From positions 790,705 through 854,704 of the forward strand of contig NZ_CBXV010000008.1 of assembly GCF_000820845.2 (NCBI RefSeq): 64,000 nucleotides of DNA. The letters are read 5' to 3'. This document shows positions 22,149 through 30,900 of this stretch, one piece after another. The notes under the pieces are model-generated. The model did no database searches, was not told the DNA's origin, and worked only from the letters and a program-made list of their open reading frames with translations. The position numbers and the translations under genes are program-made. The DNA comes from Pyrinomonas methylaliphatogenes (GTDB lineage: Bacteria; Acidobacteriota; Blastocatellia; Pyrinomonadales; Pyrinomonadaceae). Numbering within the stretch: position 1 is the first letter of the stretch; every line of letters starts with the position of its first letter.

Positions 22149-22646
22149 TAACGACTTTGCGGGTCGATTTAGCGTTTATCGAAAACAGCCTTCGGCGAAA
22201 ACGCGCCTCTGTTTGTCGCGCGTTTGGTTGAGTCGCTTATTAAGCCGGTCTTGCCGCCAAAAGCTCTTTGAGTCAAGAGACCTATCGAGTATAGTCTGAC
22301 AAGATATCGATCTCTTCTGCGGAACGACATCTAGCCCACCCTGTTTGTTTGATGACTTCAGTGCCAGCAAGATCAATCACCTTCAGTTTGCCTGAACGAC
22401 ATCTAGCCCGCCCTTGTTTGATGACTTCGGTAGAGCGCCCAAAGCGTCCGTGCAATTTTGCATTTACGGTTACAGGCTCGATTGGGGCTCTGTGAAGCTT
22501 GTCGTGCGCGACGTCATATCGCATCCCTTCAGCGACCGGGCGGCTGTAAAGATTCGGGGGCCTTTGCTTCAAAGCGACCTGTTTTCCGCTTTATATTGAA
22601 GCTCGGACGAGATGTCAAAGGGCTAATCGAGATCTGCGAGAGGGAA
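22149..22646. other. 500-bp gap between EEP gene and tRNA-Ala
   Basis: No gene that I can support. It contains the direct-repeat pair listed separately and, at about 22568-22604, an imperfect stem formed by GCTTC/GAAGC and AAAGCG/CGCTTT with no T-run. Confidence 0.5.
22322..22431. repeat. Imperfect direct-repeat pair, 72-bp offset
   Basis: Copy 1 at 22322-22362 and copy 2 at 22394-22431. Both begin GAACGACATCTAGCCC and end TTTGATGACTTC(A/G)GT. Copy 2 lacks a few bases in the middle. Unrelated in sequence to the other pairs in the window. Confidence 0.85.
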
Positions 22647-22722
22647 TGGTGGAGCCGAGGGGAGTCGAACCCCTGACCTCGTGAATGCCATTCACGCGCT
22701 CTCCCAACTGAGCTACGGCCCC
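22647..22722 (-). tRNA. tRNA-Ala (anticodon GGC)
   Basis: 76-nt cloverleaf on the minus strand with encoded CCA. The acceptor stem GGGGCCG/CGGCTCC contains the G3:U70 wobble pair that marks alanine tRNAs. The anticodon arm CGTGA-ATGGCAT-TCACG gives GGC, and the T-arm reads GGTTCGACTCC. Confidence 0.98.
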
Positions 22723-22754
22723 GATGAAGCAATAGAGTGGCGGTACGTCACTAA

Positions 22755-22784
22755 AGATTAGCTTGCGATAGGCATTCAAGTCAA
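22755..22784 (-). promoter_or_regulatory. Promoter of tRNA-Ala
   Basis: Read on the minus strand: TTGACT, 18-bp spacer, TAATCT, ending about 33 bp before the mature 5' end. Good -35, fair -10. Confidence 0.5.
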
Positions 22785-22834
22785 GCGCCCGCCTTGGTAG
22801 AAGCAGCAATCTCGCTTGTCTTGAAATCGCGAAC

Positions 22835-23050
22835 TCAATCCGACCGCCCGCGCGCGGCGATAAAAGCCGCCGTCGCGCCGCCGATGAGCAGAAGCAGGCC
22901 GGCGGCGATGCGCATCCCGTTGGGGATGGGGCGGACTCGAGCGTCGGTGATGAGAAGGCCGACGCTCGGTTCGATGAAGGCGGCGCGATAGGCGATCACG
23001 CCGCCGATTGCTGCGATAACTATCCCGAGGGTGGCGATCACGAGTCGCAT
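22835..23050 (-). CDS. Small two-helix membrane protein (hypothetical)
   Basis: 71 residues with two clear hydrophobic segments (about 3-25, LVIATLGIVIAAIGGVIAYR, and 45-65, MRIAAGLLLLIGGATAAFIA) separated by a short polar loop, ending ARGRSD. No recognised family and only a weak ribosome-binding site. The reading frame, membrane pattern and positive C-terminus make it plausible, but it could be chance in GC-rich DNA. Confidence 0.45.
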   Translation of the reverse strand: MRLVIATLGIVIAAIGGVIAYRAAFIEPSVGLLITDARVRPIPNGMRIAAGLLLLIGGATAAFIAARGRSD

Positions 23051-23278
23051 GTTCTACTGGTCCAATCAAAGATGCATTCCTTAAGATGGCCGGAAGCGAG
23101 ATGGTCAGCGCGTCCACGGCGAGAGACCGCCACGCCTCATGGAGTCCCGTTTGGTCTCGGGCGTGCGGTTTCTGAAGCATTCACGAACGCCCGATAAATG
23201 CGCATCCAATTCTTTCTGGCGTTGGGAGCCAGAAGGCGGCGAGCCGTGAGTGGGTGACATCTAGCTTCCGCATCCAGC

Positions 23279-24064
23279 CTATCGACCTTTGAAGTCTGGC
23301 TTCCTCTTTTCGAGGAAAGCGCGCACTCCCTCTTCTTTGTCCTCGGTTGAGAAGCAGAGGGCGAAAAGATCTATCTCGCGTCGCAGCCCTTCATCGAGGA
23401 GCGAGCGCGAGGCGGTTTTGATCGCCTCTTTGGCCAATCGAAGGGCGATCGGGCTCTTTTCGGCGATCCTGTTGGCGATCTCCATCGTTTTCGCTTCGAG
23501 CTCTGCGGCTGGGACGACCATGTTGACGAGGCCGATCTGGTAGGCGGTGCGCGCATCGATGATGTCGCCCGTCAAGATCAGCTCCATCGCTTTGCCTTCG
23601 CCGACGAGCCGGGTCAGGCGTTGCGTTCCGCCGCCGCCGGGGATGATTCCGAGGTTGATTTCCGGCTGACCGAACGAGGCCGTATCGCTCGCAATGCGCA
23701 GATCGCAGGCGAGCGCCAGTTCGCAACCGCCGCCCAAGCAGTAACCGTTGATCATGGCGATCACCGGTTTAGGGAAGGTGTCGATCGCCGTGAAGAGCGA
23801 CCGACCGAGCATCACTTCGCGCTGTGTGATGGCCGTGCGTCCGGCGAATTCGGAGATATCGGCGCCAGCGACGAAAGCTTTATCTCCGGCGCCGGTGATG
23901 ATCACGACGCGAACGCGATCATCGCCACGCAACTCATCCAAAGCCGCCGCGCCTTCTTCGCGCGTTTTGATATTGAGCGCGTTTCTCTTATCCGGACGAT
24001 TGATGGTGATGATGGCGACGCGATCGCGCCGTTCGAGCAAGATGGTTTCGTATGTTTGCGCCAT
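23279..24064 (-). CDS. Enoyl-CoA hydratase
   Basis: Crotonase-fold enzyme, 261 residues, hydrating trans-2-enoyl-CoA to 3-hydroxyacyl-CoA. Signatures are INRPDKRNALN, AFVAGADISEFAG (oxyanion-hole region), GYCLGGGCELALACD and GQPEINLGIIPGGGGTQRL, in which the two catalytic glutamates of hydratases are in place. It ends FLEKRKPDFKGR. AGGGGG lies nine bases before ATG 24064. The upstream open frame lacks conserved sequence. Together with the 3-hydroxyacyl-CoA dehydrogenase 0.5 kb upstream it covers two consecutive beta-oxidation steps. The PilZ gene lies between them. Confidence 0.93.
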   Translation of the reverse strand: MAQTYETILLERRDRVAIITINRPDKRNALNIKTREEGAAALDELRGDDRVRVVIITGAGDKAFVAGADISEFAGRTAITQREVMLGRSLFTAIDTFPKPVIAMINGYCLGGGCELALACDLRIASDTASFGQPEINLGIIPGGGGTQRLTRLVGEGKAMELILTGDIIDARTAYQIGLVNMVVPAAELEAKTMEIANRIAEKSPIALRLAKEAIKTASRSLLDEGLRREIDLFALCFSTEDKEEGVRAFLEKRKPDFKGR

Positions 24065-24182
24065 GTTGAACCCCCTGAAGGATGATGAGAAGATGGAACG
24101 AACATGGTGAGGGGCGTCTAGGGACGCTCCCGTTTTACAACCCCTCTCGCGATCGAAGGATGTCGAACGTCGAGCGGGCCGA

Positions 24183-24584
24183 TCAGGGGTTCGGCTCCTG
24201 ATCGGCGTTTTGGGGCTCTCTCTTCTTCTCCGCGGGCGCGTGTTCATCTGCGACCCACGAGACGAAGAGCCTGATCCAATGCTCCGTCGGTTCGAGTATT
24301 TGGACGCCGACGCGCGCCGTCCCGTAGATGGCCGGCGCGATGCGCGCCACGCGAGCCGTGACTTCGATGGGCGTCCCATCTGCTCGATGGGTGCGGATGT
24401 AGAGTTGGTCGCCGACGTTGACTTTTTGATTGAGATGGAAGAGCGCGCCCATCGTCGAGATGTCGTCCGTTTCGGTCGGTTCGCTCCAGGCGGCGCCGTC
24501 TTCCGTGCGCCCGGAGACTACGATGGGCAAGCGCAGCGCCATGCGGAGCGCGAATCGCCTCTCTTCATTGCTTTGTCTGGCCAT
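24183..24584 (-). CDS. PilZ domain protein
   Basis: 133 residues. A PilZ-type beta-barrel spans about 10-110: RFALRMALRLPIVVSGR at the start, ETDDISTMGALFHL in the middle and TARVGVQILEP later. Canonical c-di-GMP binding needs RxxxR and (D/N)xSxxG. Here the second motif reads DDISTMG and the first reads ERRFALRMALR, so binding is possible but not certain. A charged Lys/Glu/Pro tail follows. ATG 24584 was chosen because AGGA sits four bases upstream. An earlier ATG is at 24602. It starts 27 bp after the dehydrogenase stop, so the two are likely cotranscribed. Confidence 0.78.
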   Translation of the reverse strand: MARQSNEERRFALRMALRLPIVVSGRTEDGAAWSEPTETDDISTMGALFHLNQKVNVGDQLYIRTHRADGTPIEVTARVARIAPAIYGTARVGVQILEPTEHWIRLFVSWVADEHAPAEKKREPQNADQEPNP

Positions 24585-24611
24585 TGAATCCTCGCGTTGC
24601 ATCGGATGCTC

Positions 24612-25505
24612 TCATCCCTTCGTCTGCGCTTCCGCTTCCCACCGGTAGAACCCCTCGCCGGTCTTTTTGCCGAGCTTGCCTTCGGCCACCAAGCGGCGCA
24701 AGATCTCGGGCGGACGAAACGTCTCCGATCCCAGCTTGCGATAGAGATATTCGGCGATGTTCAAGCGCACGTCCAATCCGATCAGGTCGCTCAGCTTGAG
24801 CGGTCCCATTGGGTGGTTGTAACCGAGTTCCATCGCTAGGTCGATATCGCGTGCGCTCGCCACGCCCTCTTCGAGCATTCGCATCGCTTCGAGCCCAAGG
24901 GCGACGCCGAGTCTGCTCGACGCGAATCCCGGCACATCGCGCACGATGATCGCTTCCTTTCGCATCCGTTGGCTTATGCGGCGGATTGCGGCGACCGTCT
25001 CTTCGCTCGTTTCGTCGCCGACGACGATCTCGACGAGCCGCATGATGTGGACGGGATTGAAAAAGTGCATGCCGATGACGCGCTCGGCGCAGCGCGCGGC
25101 GCGAGCGATCTCGCTGATCGAAAGGGATGAGGTGTTTGTCGCAAAGATGAAAGGGCGCGTCGCTATCTGTTCCACCTGGCGAAGGAGCTGCTGTTTGAGT
25201 TCCAACCTTTCCGGCACGGCTTCGATGAAGAGCTCGGCGTGGCGCGTCTCCTCTAGTCGAAGCGTGCCGCGGATCCTCTGGAGCGTGAGGTCGCGCTCCT
25301 CATCGGTCAACTTGCCGAGTTGGATGGCGCGATCGAGGTTGCGCTCGATCATCTCCACGGCGCGCGCCAGCGCACCCCGATCTGTATCGTGTAGGATGAC
25401 GCGATAGCCAGCCATCGCCGCGACCTGCGCGATCCCATGGCCCATCGTGCCCGCGCCGAGCACGGCGATCGTTTCAATCTCATTGGGTGAGTTTTCCACC
25501 TGCAT
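24612..25505 (-). CDS. 3-hydroxybutyryl/3-hydroxyacyl-CoA dehydrogenase
   Basis: NAD-dependent enzyme of 297 residues. The N-terminal Rossmann fold has VLGAGTMGHGIAQVAA, the catalytic region includes ATNTSSLSISEIA and GMHFFNPVHIMRLVEIV (His-Glu pair), and the C-terminal dimer domain has ELGYNHPMGPLKLSDLIGLD. The size matches stand-alone short-chain enzymes rather than the fused FadB type. It oxidises 3-hydroxyacyl-CoA to 3-oxoacyl-CoA. ATG 25505 lies just before the Rossmann fold, while the open frame upstream to 25571 crosses the trxB promoter. Divergent from thioredoxin reductase. Confidence 0.94.
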   Translation of the reverse strand: MQVENSPNEIETIAVLGAGTMGHGIAQVAAMAGYRVILHDTDRGALARAVEMIERNLDRAIQLGKLTDEERDLTLQRIRGTLRLEETRHAELFIEAVPERLELKQQLLRQVEQIATRPFIFATNTSSLSISEIARAARCAERVIGMHFFNPVHIMRLVEIVVGDETSEETVAAIRRISQRMRKEAIIVRDVPGFASSRLGVALGLEAMRMLEEGVASARDIDLAMELGYNHPMGPLKLSDLIGLDVRLNIAEYLYRKLGSETFRPPEILRRLVAEGKLGKKTGEGFYRWEAEAQTKG

Positions 25506-25553
25506 CAGCGAATCCTTAAGCGAGGAAGTCCCATCCGAGCCCTCGACCGGGGT

Positions 25554-25583
25554 TTCGACTTGTGCGCGCACAAAAGTTATACT
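25554..25583 (+). promoter_or_regulatory. trxB promoter with a 14-bp palindrome in its spacer
   Basis: TTCGAC (25554-25559), 18-bp spacer, TATACT (25578-25583). The spacer begins with the perfect palindrome TTGTGCGCGCACAA (25560-25573), placed where a bound regulator would block RNA polymerase. The downstream gene, thioredoxin reductase, is a common redox-stress target. Confidence 0.5.
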
Positions 25584-25624
25584 ACACGCGGAGGCGAAAG
25601 GCTAGACCAAATTTCCCTTTAGCC

Positions 25625-26800
25625 ATGAGTTCGCTCCGTGATGTTAAAGAGATGAGAGAGGACGATCAAACCGCTGTCATGTCGAGCGAGAAGCGAGAGG
25701 TTATCAGAAAAGATGTCGTCATCATCGGTTCGGGCCCGGCAGGTTTGACGGCAGCGATCTATGCGGCGCGGGCCGATCTGAAGCCGCTGGTGATCGACGG
25801 TCCACAGCCGGGCGGGCAGTTGATGATCACGACGGAGGTCGAAAACTATCCGGGTTTTTCGAAAGGCATCCTCGGGCCGGAGCTGATGGAGGAGTTCCGT
25901 GCGCAGGCGGCGCGTTTCGGCGCGGAGTTCTTGAGCGCGTGGATCGAACGGGTTGATTTGAGCCAGCGTCCATTCACGATCGAAACGGATGGGCCGATCA
26001 TCAAAGCGCGCACGCTGATCATCGCTTCGGGCGCTTCGGCCAAATGGCTTGGCGTTCCAGGCGAAGAGCCGGCCCCTAAGGGGTTTGGCGGTCGCGGCGT
26101 GAGCGCTTGTGCCACTTGCGATGGGTTCTTTTACAAAGGCAAGCACGTCGTCGTCGTCGGCGGTGGCGATACGGCGATGGAAGAGGCCGTGTTCCTGACG
26201 CGCTACGCCTCGCGCGTGACGGTCATCCATCGGCGCGATCGGCTGCGCGCCTCGAAGATCATGCAGGACAAGGCCTTCAAAAACCCCAAGATCGATTTTC
26301 TGTGGGATACGGTCGTGACCGAGATCGTCGGCAATGATGAGCAAGGGGTGACGGGGGTGCGTATTCGCAACGTCAAGACGGGCGAAGAGCGGATCTTCCC
26401 CTGCGAAGGCGTTTTCGTCGCCATCGGGCATAAGCCGAATACGGAACTGTTTCGCGGACAGCTCGAAATGGATGAGATGGGGTACATCATCACCAGCGGA
26501 CGTTCAATGGCGACGAGCGTCCCGGGAGTCTTCGCTTGCGGCGATGTGCAGGACCCATTCTATCGCCAAGCCGTGACGGCAGCAGGCACCGGTTGCATGG
26601 CGGCGATCGACGCTGAACGATTCCTCGATGATCTGCCCGTCGAGATGCCGGATGGCGAGGAGGTCACTATCGAAGGCGAAGTCATCACGCCAGATCACGA
26701 GCTGATCATCACGCCAGAGGGCGAGGTGATCCCCAACAGGACGCTTGAATCGGCTGAAGGCGCATCGGAAGAGGTGAAAGAGGGCGCTGCGCAGTCCTGA
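25625..26800 (+). CDS. trxB: Thioredoxin reductase with acidic C-terminal extension
   Basis: Low-molecular-weight flavoprotein, 391 residues from ATG 25625. FAD site [18 protein letters not shown], redox-active C162 and C165 in [14 protein letters not shown] site [13 protein letters not shown] and the final FAD motif [11 protein letters not shown]. It reduces thioredoxin with NADPH. The family is usually about 310-330 residues. Here a tail of about 60 residues rich in Glu, Ile and Thr, with an imperfect EGEVITP / EGEVIPN repeat, follows the enzyme core. Starts at 25652 and 25679 are also possible, as none has a strong ribosome-binding site. Confidence 0.94.
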   Translation: MSSLRDVKEMREDDQTAVMSSEKREVIRKDVVIIGSGPAGLTAAIYAARADLKPLVIDGPQPGGQLMITTEVENYPGFSKGILGPELMEEFRAQAARFGAEFLSAWIERVDLSQRPFTIETDGPIIKARTLIIASGASAKWLGVPGEEPAPKGFGGRGVSACATCDGFFYKGKHVVVVGGGDTAMEEAVFLTRYASRVTVIHRRDRLRASKIMQDKAFKNPKIDFLWDTVVTEIVGNDEQGVTGVRIRNVKTGEERIFPCEGVFVAIGHKPNTELFRGQLEMDEMGYIITSGRSMATSVPGVFACGDVQDPFYRQAVTAAGTGCMAAIDAERFLDDLPVEMPDGEEVTIEGEVITPDHELIITPEGEVIPNRTLESAEGASEEVKEGAAQS

Positions 26801-26877
26801 GCAGTTCAGCCATCAACTCGCGAGTTCGTTCGATCACTGTCGCTTGAGGCGTGAAGCTGGCCGCCGTGGGTGAACCC

Positions 26878-27294
26878 TCAAAGGAGCACGACCGGCACCT
26901 CTGGTCGCGCCGGCTGATTGGTGCGTCGCGGACAGGCGTCGCAGTAAGAACCGCGCTGACGGCGGCGATCCTCACATTCGTTGCACCCCAGAGCCTCGCC
27001 TACGCGCCGCAGCGCATCGAGCAGCGGGATCAAAAGCCTCCCGCGCTCGGTCAGCCTGTATTCGACGTGTGGCGGGCTGCCGTCGAACTCGCGCCGTTCG
27101 ATGAGAGAGGCCTGTTCCATTTCGCGCAGCCTTTCGACGAGCGTTCGACTGCTGATCGGGTGAAGCGCTGCTAGAAGCTCCGTCGTGCGGCGCGGACCGC
27201 GCGCTAGATCGCGCACTACGAGCAGCGTCCAGCGGTCACCAACCCACTGGAGCGCGCCCATCACGGGACAGCCATCGCCTTCGCGTCGCCTCAT
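26878..27294 (-). CDS. HxlR-family transcriptional regulator with cysteine-rich tail
   Basis: Winged-helix DNA-binding protein of 138 residues. It opens with GDGCPVMGALQWVGDRWTLL, in which the family's conserved N-terminal cysteine is present, and continues with ISSRTLVERLREMEQASLIERREF and VEYRLTERGRLL. The C-terminus is unusual: CNEC and CDAC pairs, 15 residues apart, look like a metal-binding or redox site. HxlR proteins often sense thiol-reactive compounds. It converges on trxB, with only 77 bp between, and could control that gene through the palindrome in its promoter (speculation). Confidence 0.88.
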   Translation of the reverse strand: MRRREGDGCPVMGALQWVGDRWTLLVVRDLARGPRRTTELLAALHPISSRTLVERLREMEQASLIERREFDGSPPHVEYRLTERGRLLIPLLDALRRVGEALGCNECEDRRRQRGSYCDACPRRTNQPARPEVPVVLL

Positions 27295-27383
27295 GGCTCA
27301 AAACTCTGCTCGAGCGAAAATTCCCATCAAGCTTAAGGGCAAAAGCGCTTCGCTTCAAGGTCTAGGGCGCGTGGTTTCAAACG

Positions 27384-27415
27384 AAAAGGGCTACCGTGAC
27401 GAAAAACGGTAGCCC
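27384..27415 (-). terminator. Intrinsic terminator of tRNA-Glu
   Basis: Perfect 10-bp stem GGGCTACCGT/ACGGTAGCCC with an 8-base loop, followed on the minus strand by TTTT. It lies 13 bp after the tRNA 3' end. Confidence 0.9.
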
Positions 27416-27427
27416 GCTGAAGATCTT

Positions 27428-27504
<77 letters not shown>

Positions 27505-27516
27505 GCAAGGCTCGGA

Positions 27517-27546
27517 ATTTTAGCAGAATCGAAACCTAATTGTCCA
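27517..27546 (-). promoter_or_regulatory. Promoter of tRNA-Glu
   Basis: Minus strand: TGGACA (27546-27541), 18-bp spacer, TAAAAT (27522-27517), 13 bp before the mature 5' end. The -35 box lies inside a 20-bp repeat whose second copy is 61 bp further upstream. Confidence 0.6.
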
Positions 27547-27620
27547 TGTGCGAGCGAGTCGAGCGTATTTCGCCGACAGCAGCAAGCTCGGCGAGTCTAT
27601 TTGTCCATGTGCGAGCGAGT
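27540..27620. repeat. 20-bp perfect direct repeat, 61-bp offset
   Basis: TTGTCCATGTGCGAGCGAGT at 27540-27559 and again at 27601-27620. The first copy supplies the -35 element of the tRNA-Glu promoter (minus strand). The second copy lacks a matching -10 box. Confidence 0.9.
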
Positions 27621-27737
27621 TTGGGTGCCTTCTCAGCAGAAAGGCTCAACGCTCGCAGAAGGGCCCGGGAAGATGCTATACTCATCGACTTTGATAAGCC
27701 TCGAGATATTTCGCCAGTGTGATCAAAGGCACGGAGT

Positions 27738-27833
27738 GAGGTCCATGTTCACACGGATAATGCACAGCCGGGCTATCTCTCGTTGAGCTTGAACAGCTCG
27801 ATGAGGTCCACGTTCACACGGATAATGCGCAAC
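27738..27833. repeat. 31-bp near-perfect direct repeat, 65-bp offset
   Basis: Copies at 27738-27768 and 27803-27833 share GAGGTCCA, then GTTCACACGGATAATGC, with three differences in 31. They lie about 90 and 155 bp before the Nfn-like fusion gene, on a stretch with no gene, so they may be operator-like sites or a simple duplication. Confidence 0.88.
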
Positions 27834-27923
27834 GCTCATTAGGGGGCGGGCCGAGAAGGGGGCTAAAATAGCTTGTGATATTTCGAGTTCGGATAGAGGA
27901 TTTGAAGTCGGACCGTTTTGATC

Positions 27924-30900
27924 ATGAGTAATGCCATCATCGAACAGAATCATACCGCGCACAACGCCCTAACTGGCGCCGCGGAAGAGCTCGAACTCGG
28001 GGTCGTTGGGTTCACTTACGCCGATCTTTATCGACCCGAGCGCTTGCGGGATTTGGCGGAAGCCTTCTATGGGGAGCTAAAGCGTAGCGATGCGGCGCTT
28101 CACGAGAGGTTGATGGAGTATGTGCGGACGCGCGGCGCTGCTTTCAAGGGGAAGGCGGAATCCGAGCTGTTGATCGCCGCTGCGCCGCATCTGTCGCGCT
28201 TCATCGCGCGCCTGTTTCGCATTGAAGAAGAGCGTCGCGCGCAGATCGAAGCCGTCCGGCGAGAGGATCCCGTTTTCGCCTTCAAGTATTTCGTCGCGCG
28301 CCGGGCGACGAAGAACTTTCCGCCCGAAAAGGTCGCCGATCTGGATCCAGCCGTACTCGATCGCGCCTTAGCGGAGTTTCGCCGCGTCGTTTTCCCCGAA
28401 ACGCTCGACGATGATGAAGAGCTTGCCATCGCGCGCATCACCGTGCGCTTGCTCGAGTGGGAGAAAGAGTTAGAGCAGAGCGGCAAGCAGCAGGTGCCCG
28501 TCGGCGTCGAAACGGCGCAGGCCATACGGGCGGCGCGCGAGCGAGTGTCGTCTCGTGCTCCCGCGGCGCGCGACTTTATGAGCCGGTGGCGGGATGGCGA
28601 GGCGGATGTGGACTTGGGATTCGTCCGTTCCGCATTGAAACTGATCGAAGCGTGGGTTGGCGCGCATGCCGCCAAAGCGCGCGCGCGCGTGCGCGGTTGG
28701 GCGTCGTTCCGCTCGCCGCACCATTTCGACTACGCGAATCTGGTCCCGATCGAACGCCCGCGGGCCGATCTCCCCGAATTGATGCGCGGACTCGCAGAAC
28801 ATCTGCGGCGGCGCGATGGATTTCGCTTGACCGACCGGCGCGCCGGTTTACGACAGGTGCTCGATGAAGTTCACTACTGCTTGATCTGTCACGAGCGCGA
28901 CAAGGATTCATGCTCCAAGGGGATGCGCGAGCGCGATGGTTCCACCAAGCGCAACCCGCTCGGCATCGAGCTTCAAGGCTGCCCGCTTGATGAGAAGATC
29001 TCCGAGATGCATTCACTCAAGCGCGAAGGCGATAGCATCGCCGCGCTCGCGCTCGTGATGATCGACAACCCGATGTGCCCGGGGACCGGCCATCGCATCT
29101 GTAACGATTGCATGAAGTCGTGCATCTTCCAGAAGCAAGAGCCGGTCAACATCCCGCAAGTCGAAACGGGCGTGCTCACCGATGTGCTCAAGCTGCCCTA
29201 CGGGTTCGAGATCTATTCGCTGCTGACGCGCTGGAATCCGCTCAACGCCAAGCGCCCTTACGCGCTTCCTTACAACGGCAAGAACGTGCTCATCGTGGGG
29301 CTCGGTCCGGCCGGCTACACGCTCGCGCAGTACCTTTTGAACGAAGGGTTCGGAGTGGTCGGCATCGACGGCTTGAAGATCGAGCCGTTGAAGCCGGAAT
29401 TGATCGGCGATGAGACGAAGCCGCCGCGCCCCATCCGTGATTTGAGCGAAATCACCACGGAACTGGACCAGCGCGTGCTCGCCGGATTCGGCGGCGTCTC
29501 CGAGTACGGCATCACGGTCCGGTGGGACAAAAACTTCCTGACGATGATCCATCTGGCGCTCGCGCGCCGTCGCCACTTCCGCTTCTACGGCGGCATACGT
29601 TTCGGTGGGACGCTCACCATCGAAGACGCTTGGGCGCTCGGTTTCGACCACATCGCGATCGCGGCGGGCGCCGGTCGCCCGACGATCATCGACATGAAGA
29701 ACAATTTGATCCGTGGCATCCGTAAGGCATCGGACTTCTTGATGGCCCTGCAGTTGACCGGCGCTTTCAAGCGCGATTCGCTCGCCAATTTGCAGGTGCG
29801 CTTGCCGGCGGTGGTCATCGGCGGCGGGTTGACGGCGATCGATACGGCGACGGAGTTGGCGGCTTACTATCCGGTGCAAGTCGAGAAGATGTTGGACCGG
29901 CACGAGCGATTGGTTGCCGAATTCGGCGAGGAGCGCGTCTGGGCGATGTTCGACGAAGAGGAGCGCGCGATCTACCGCGAATTCTTCGAACACGGGCGCG
30001 CCGTGCGCCGTGAGCGCGAGCGCGCCGCCGCTGCCGGTGAGCGACCGGATTTCGTCAAGCTCGTGCGCGCGTGGGGCGGCGTCTCGATCGTCTATCGACG
30101 TCGGTTGCAGGACTCGCCCGCCTACCGCTTGAATCACGAGGAAGTCGTGAAAGCGCTCGAAGAGGGGATCAGTTTCATCGAGAACATGAATCCGGTGGAA
30201 GCCGTGCCGGATCGTTACGGCGCGGTCGAGGCGTTGGTCTTCGAGCGCGTGCGGCTCAATCCAGAGAAAGGCAAATGGGAAGGGAGCGGCGAACTTGTCC
30301 GCCTCCCAGCGCGCACCGTGTGCGTCGCGGCGGGCACGAGTCCGAACATCACATACGAGAAGGAGCATCCCGGAACGTTCGTGCTCGACGAGCGCGGAGC
30401 CTATTTCGCTCCGCACAAGGCGGTGCGCGATGAAGAGGGCAACTGGCATCTCGTGCGCGCGGCAAAGGGCGAACCGGCTTTCTTCACTTCATATGAGCAT
30501 GGCGATAAACATTTCGTCACCTTCTATGGCGATAACCACCCGACCTATGCAGGCAACGTCGTCAAGGCGATGGCCTCGGCTAAGCACGGTTACGAACAGG
30601 TGGTGGCGCTCTTTGCCGACGAGATCGCCGCTCTCAAGCCCGAAGAGCAAACGGCGCGTGAACTCGACTTCAAGCGGTTCATCGAGCGTCTGGACGAAGA
30701 GTTGATCGCGCGCGTCGTGCGCGTCGAGCGCCTGACGCCGACCATCGTCGAGGTCGTCGTGCGCGCGCCGATGCAAGCGCGCAAATTCCATCCGGGCCAG
30801 TTCTACCGTTTGCAGAACTACGAAGCGGACGCGCCCGAAGTCGAGGGCACGCGCTTGATGATGGAAGGCTTGGCTCTGACGGGTGCATGGGTTGATAAGG

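Noticed and set aside
27540-27833. CRISPR-like array before the fusion gene
   Set aside because: Only two copies per unit, the two units are unrelated, and there are no cas genes.
29013-30449. 478-codon open frame on the minus strand
   Set aside because: Antisense of the Nfn-like fusion, with no motifs.
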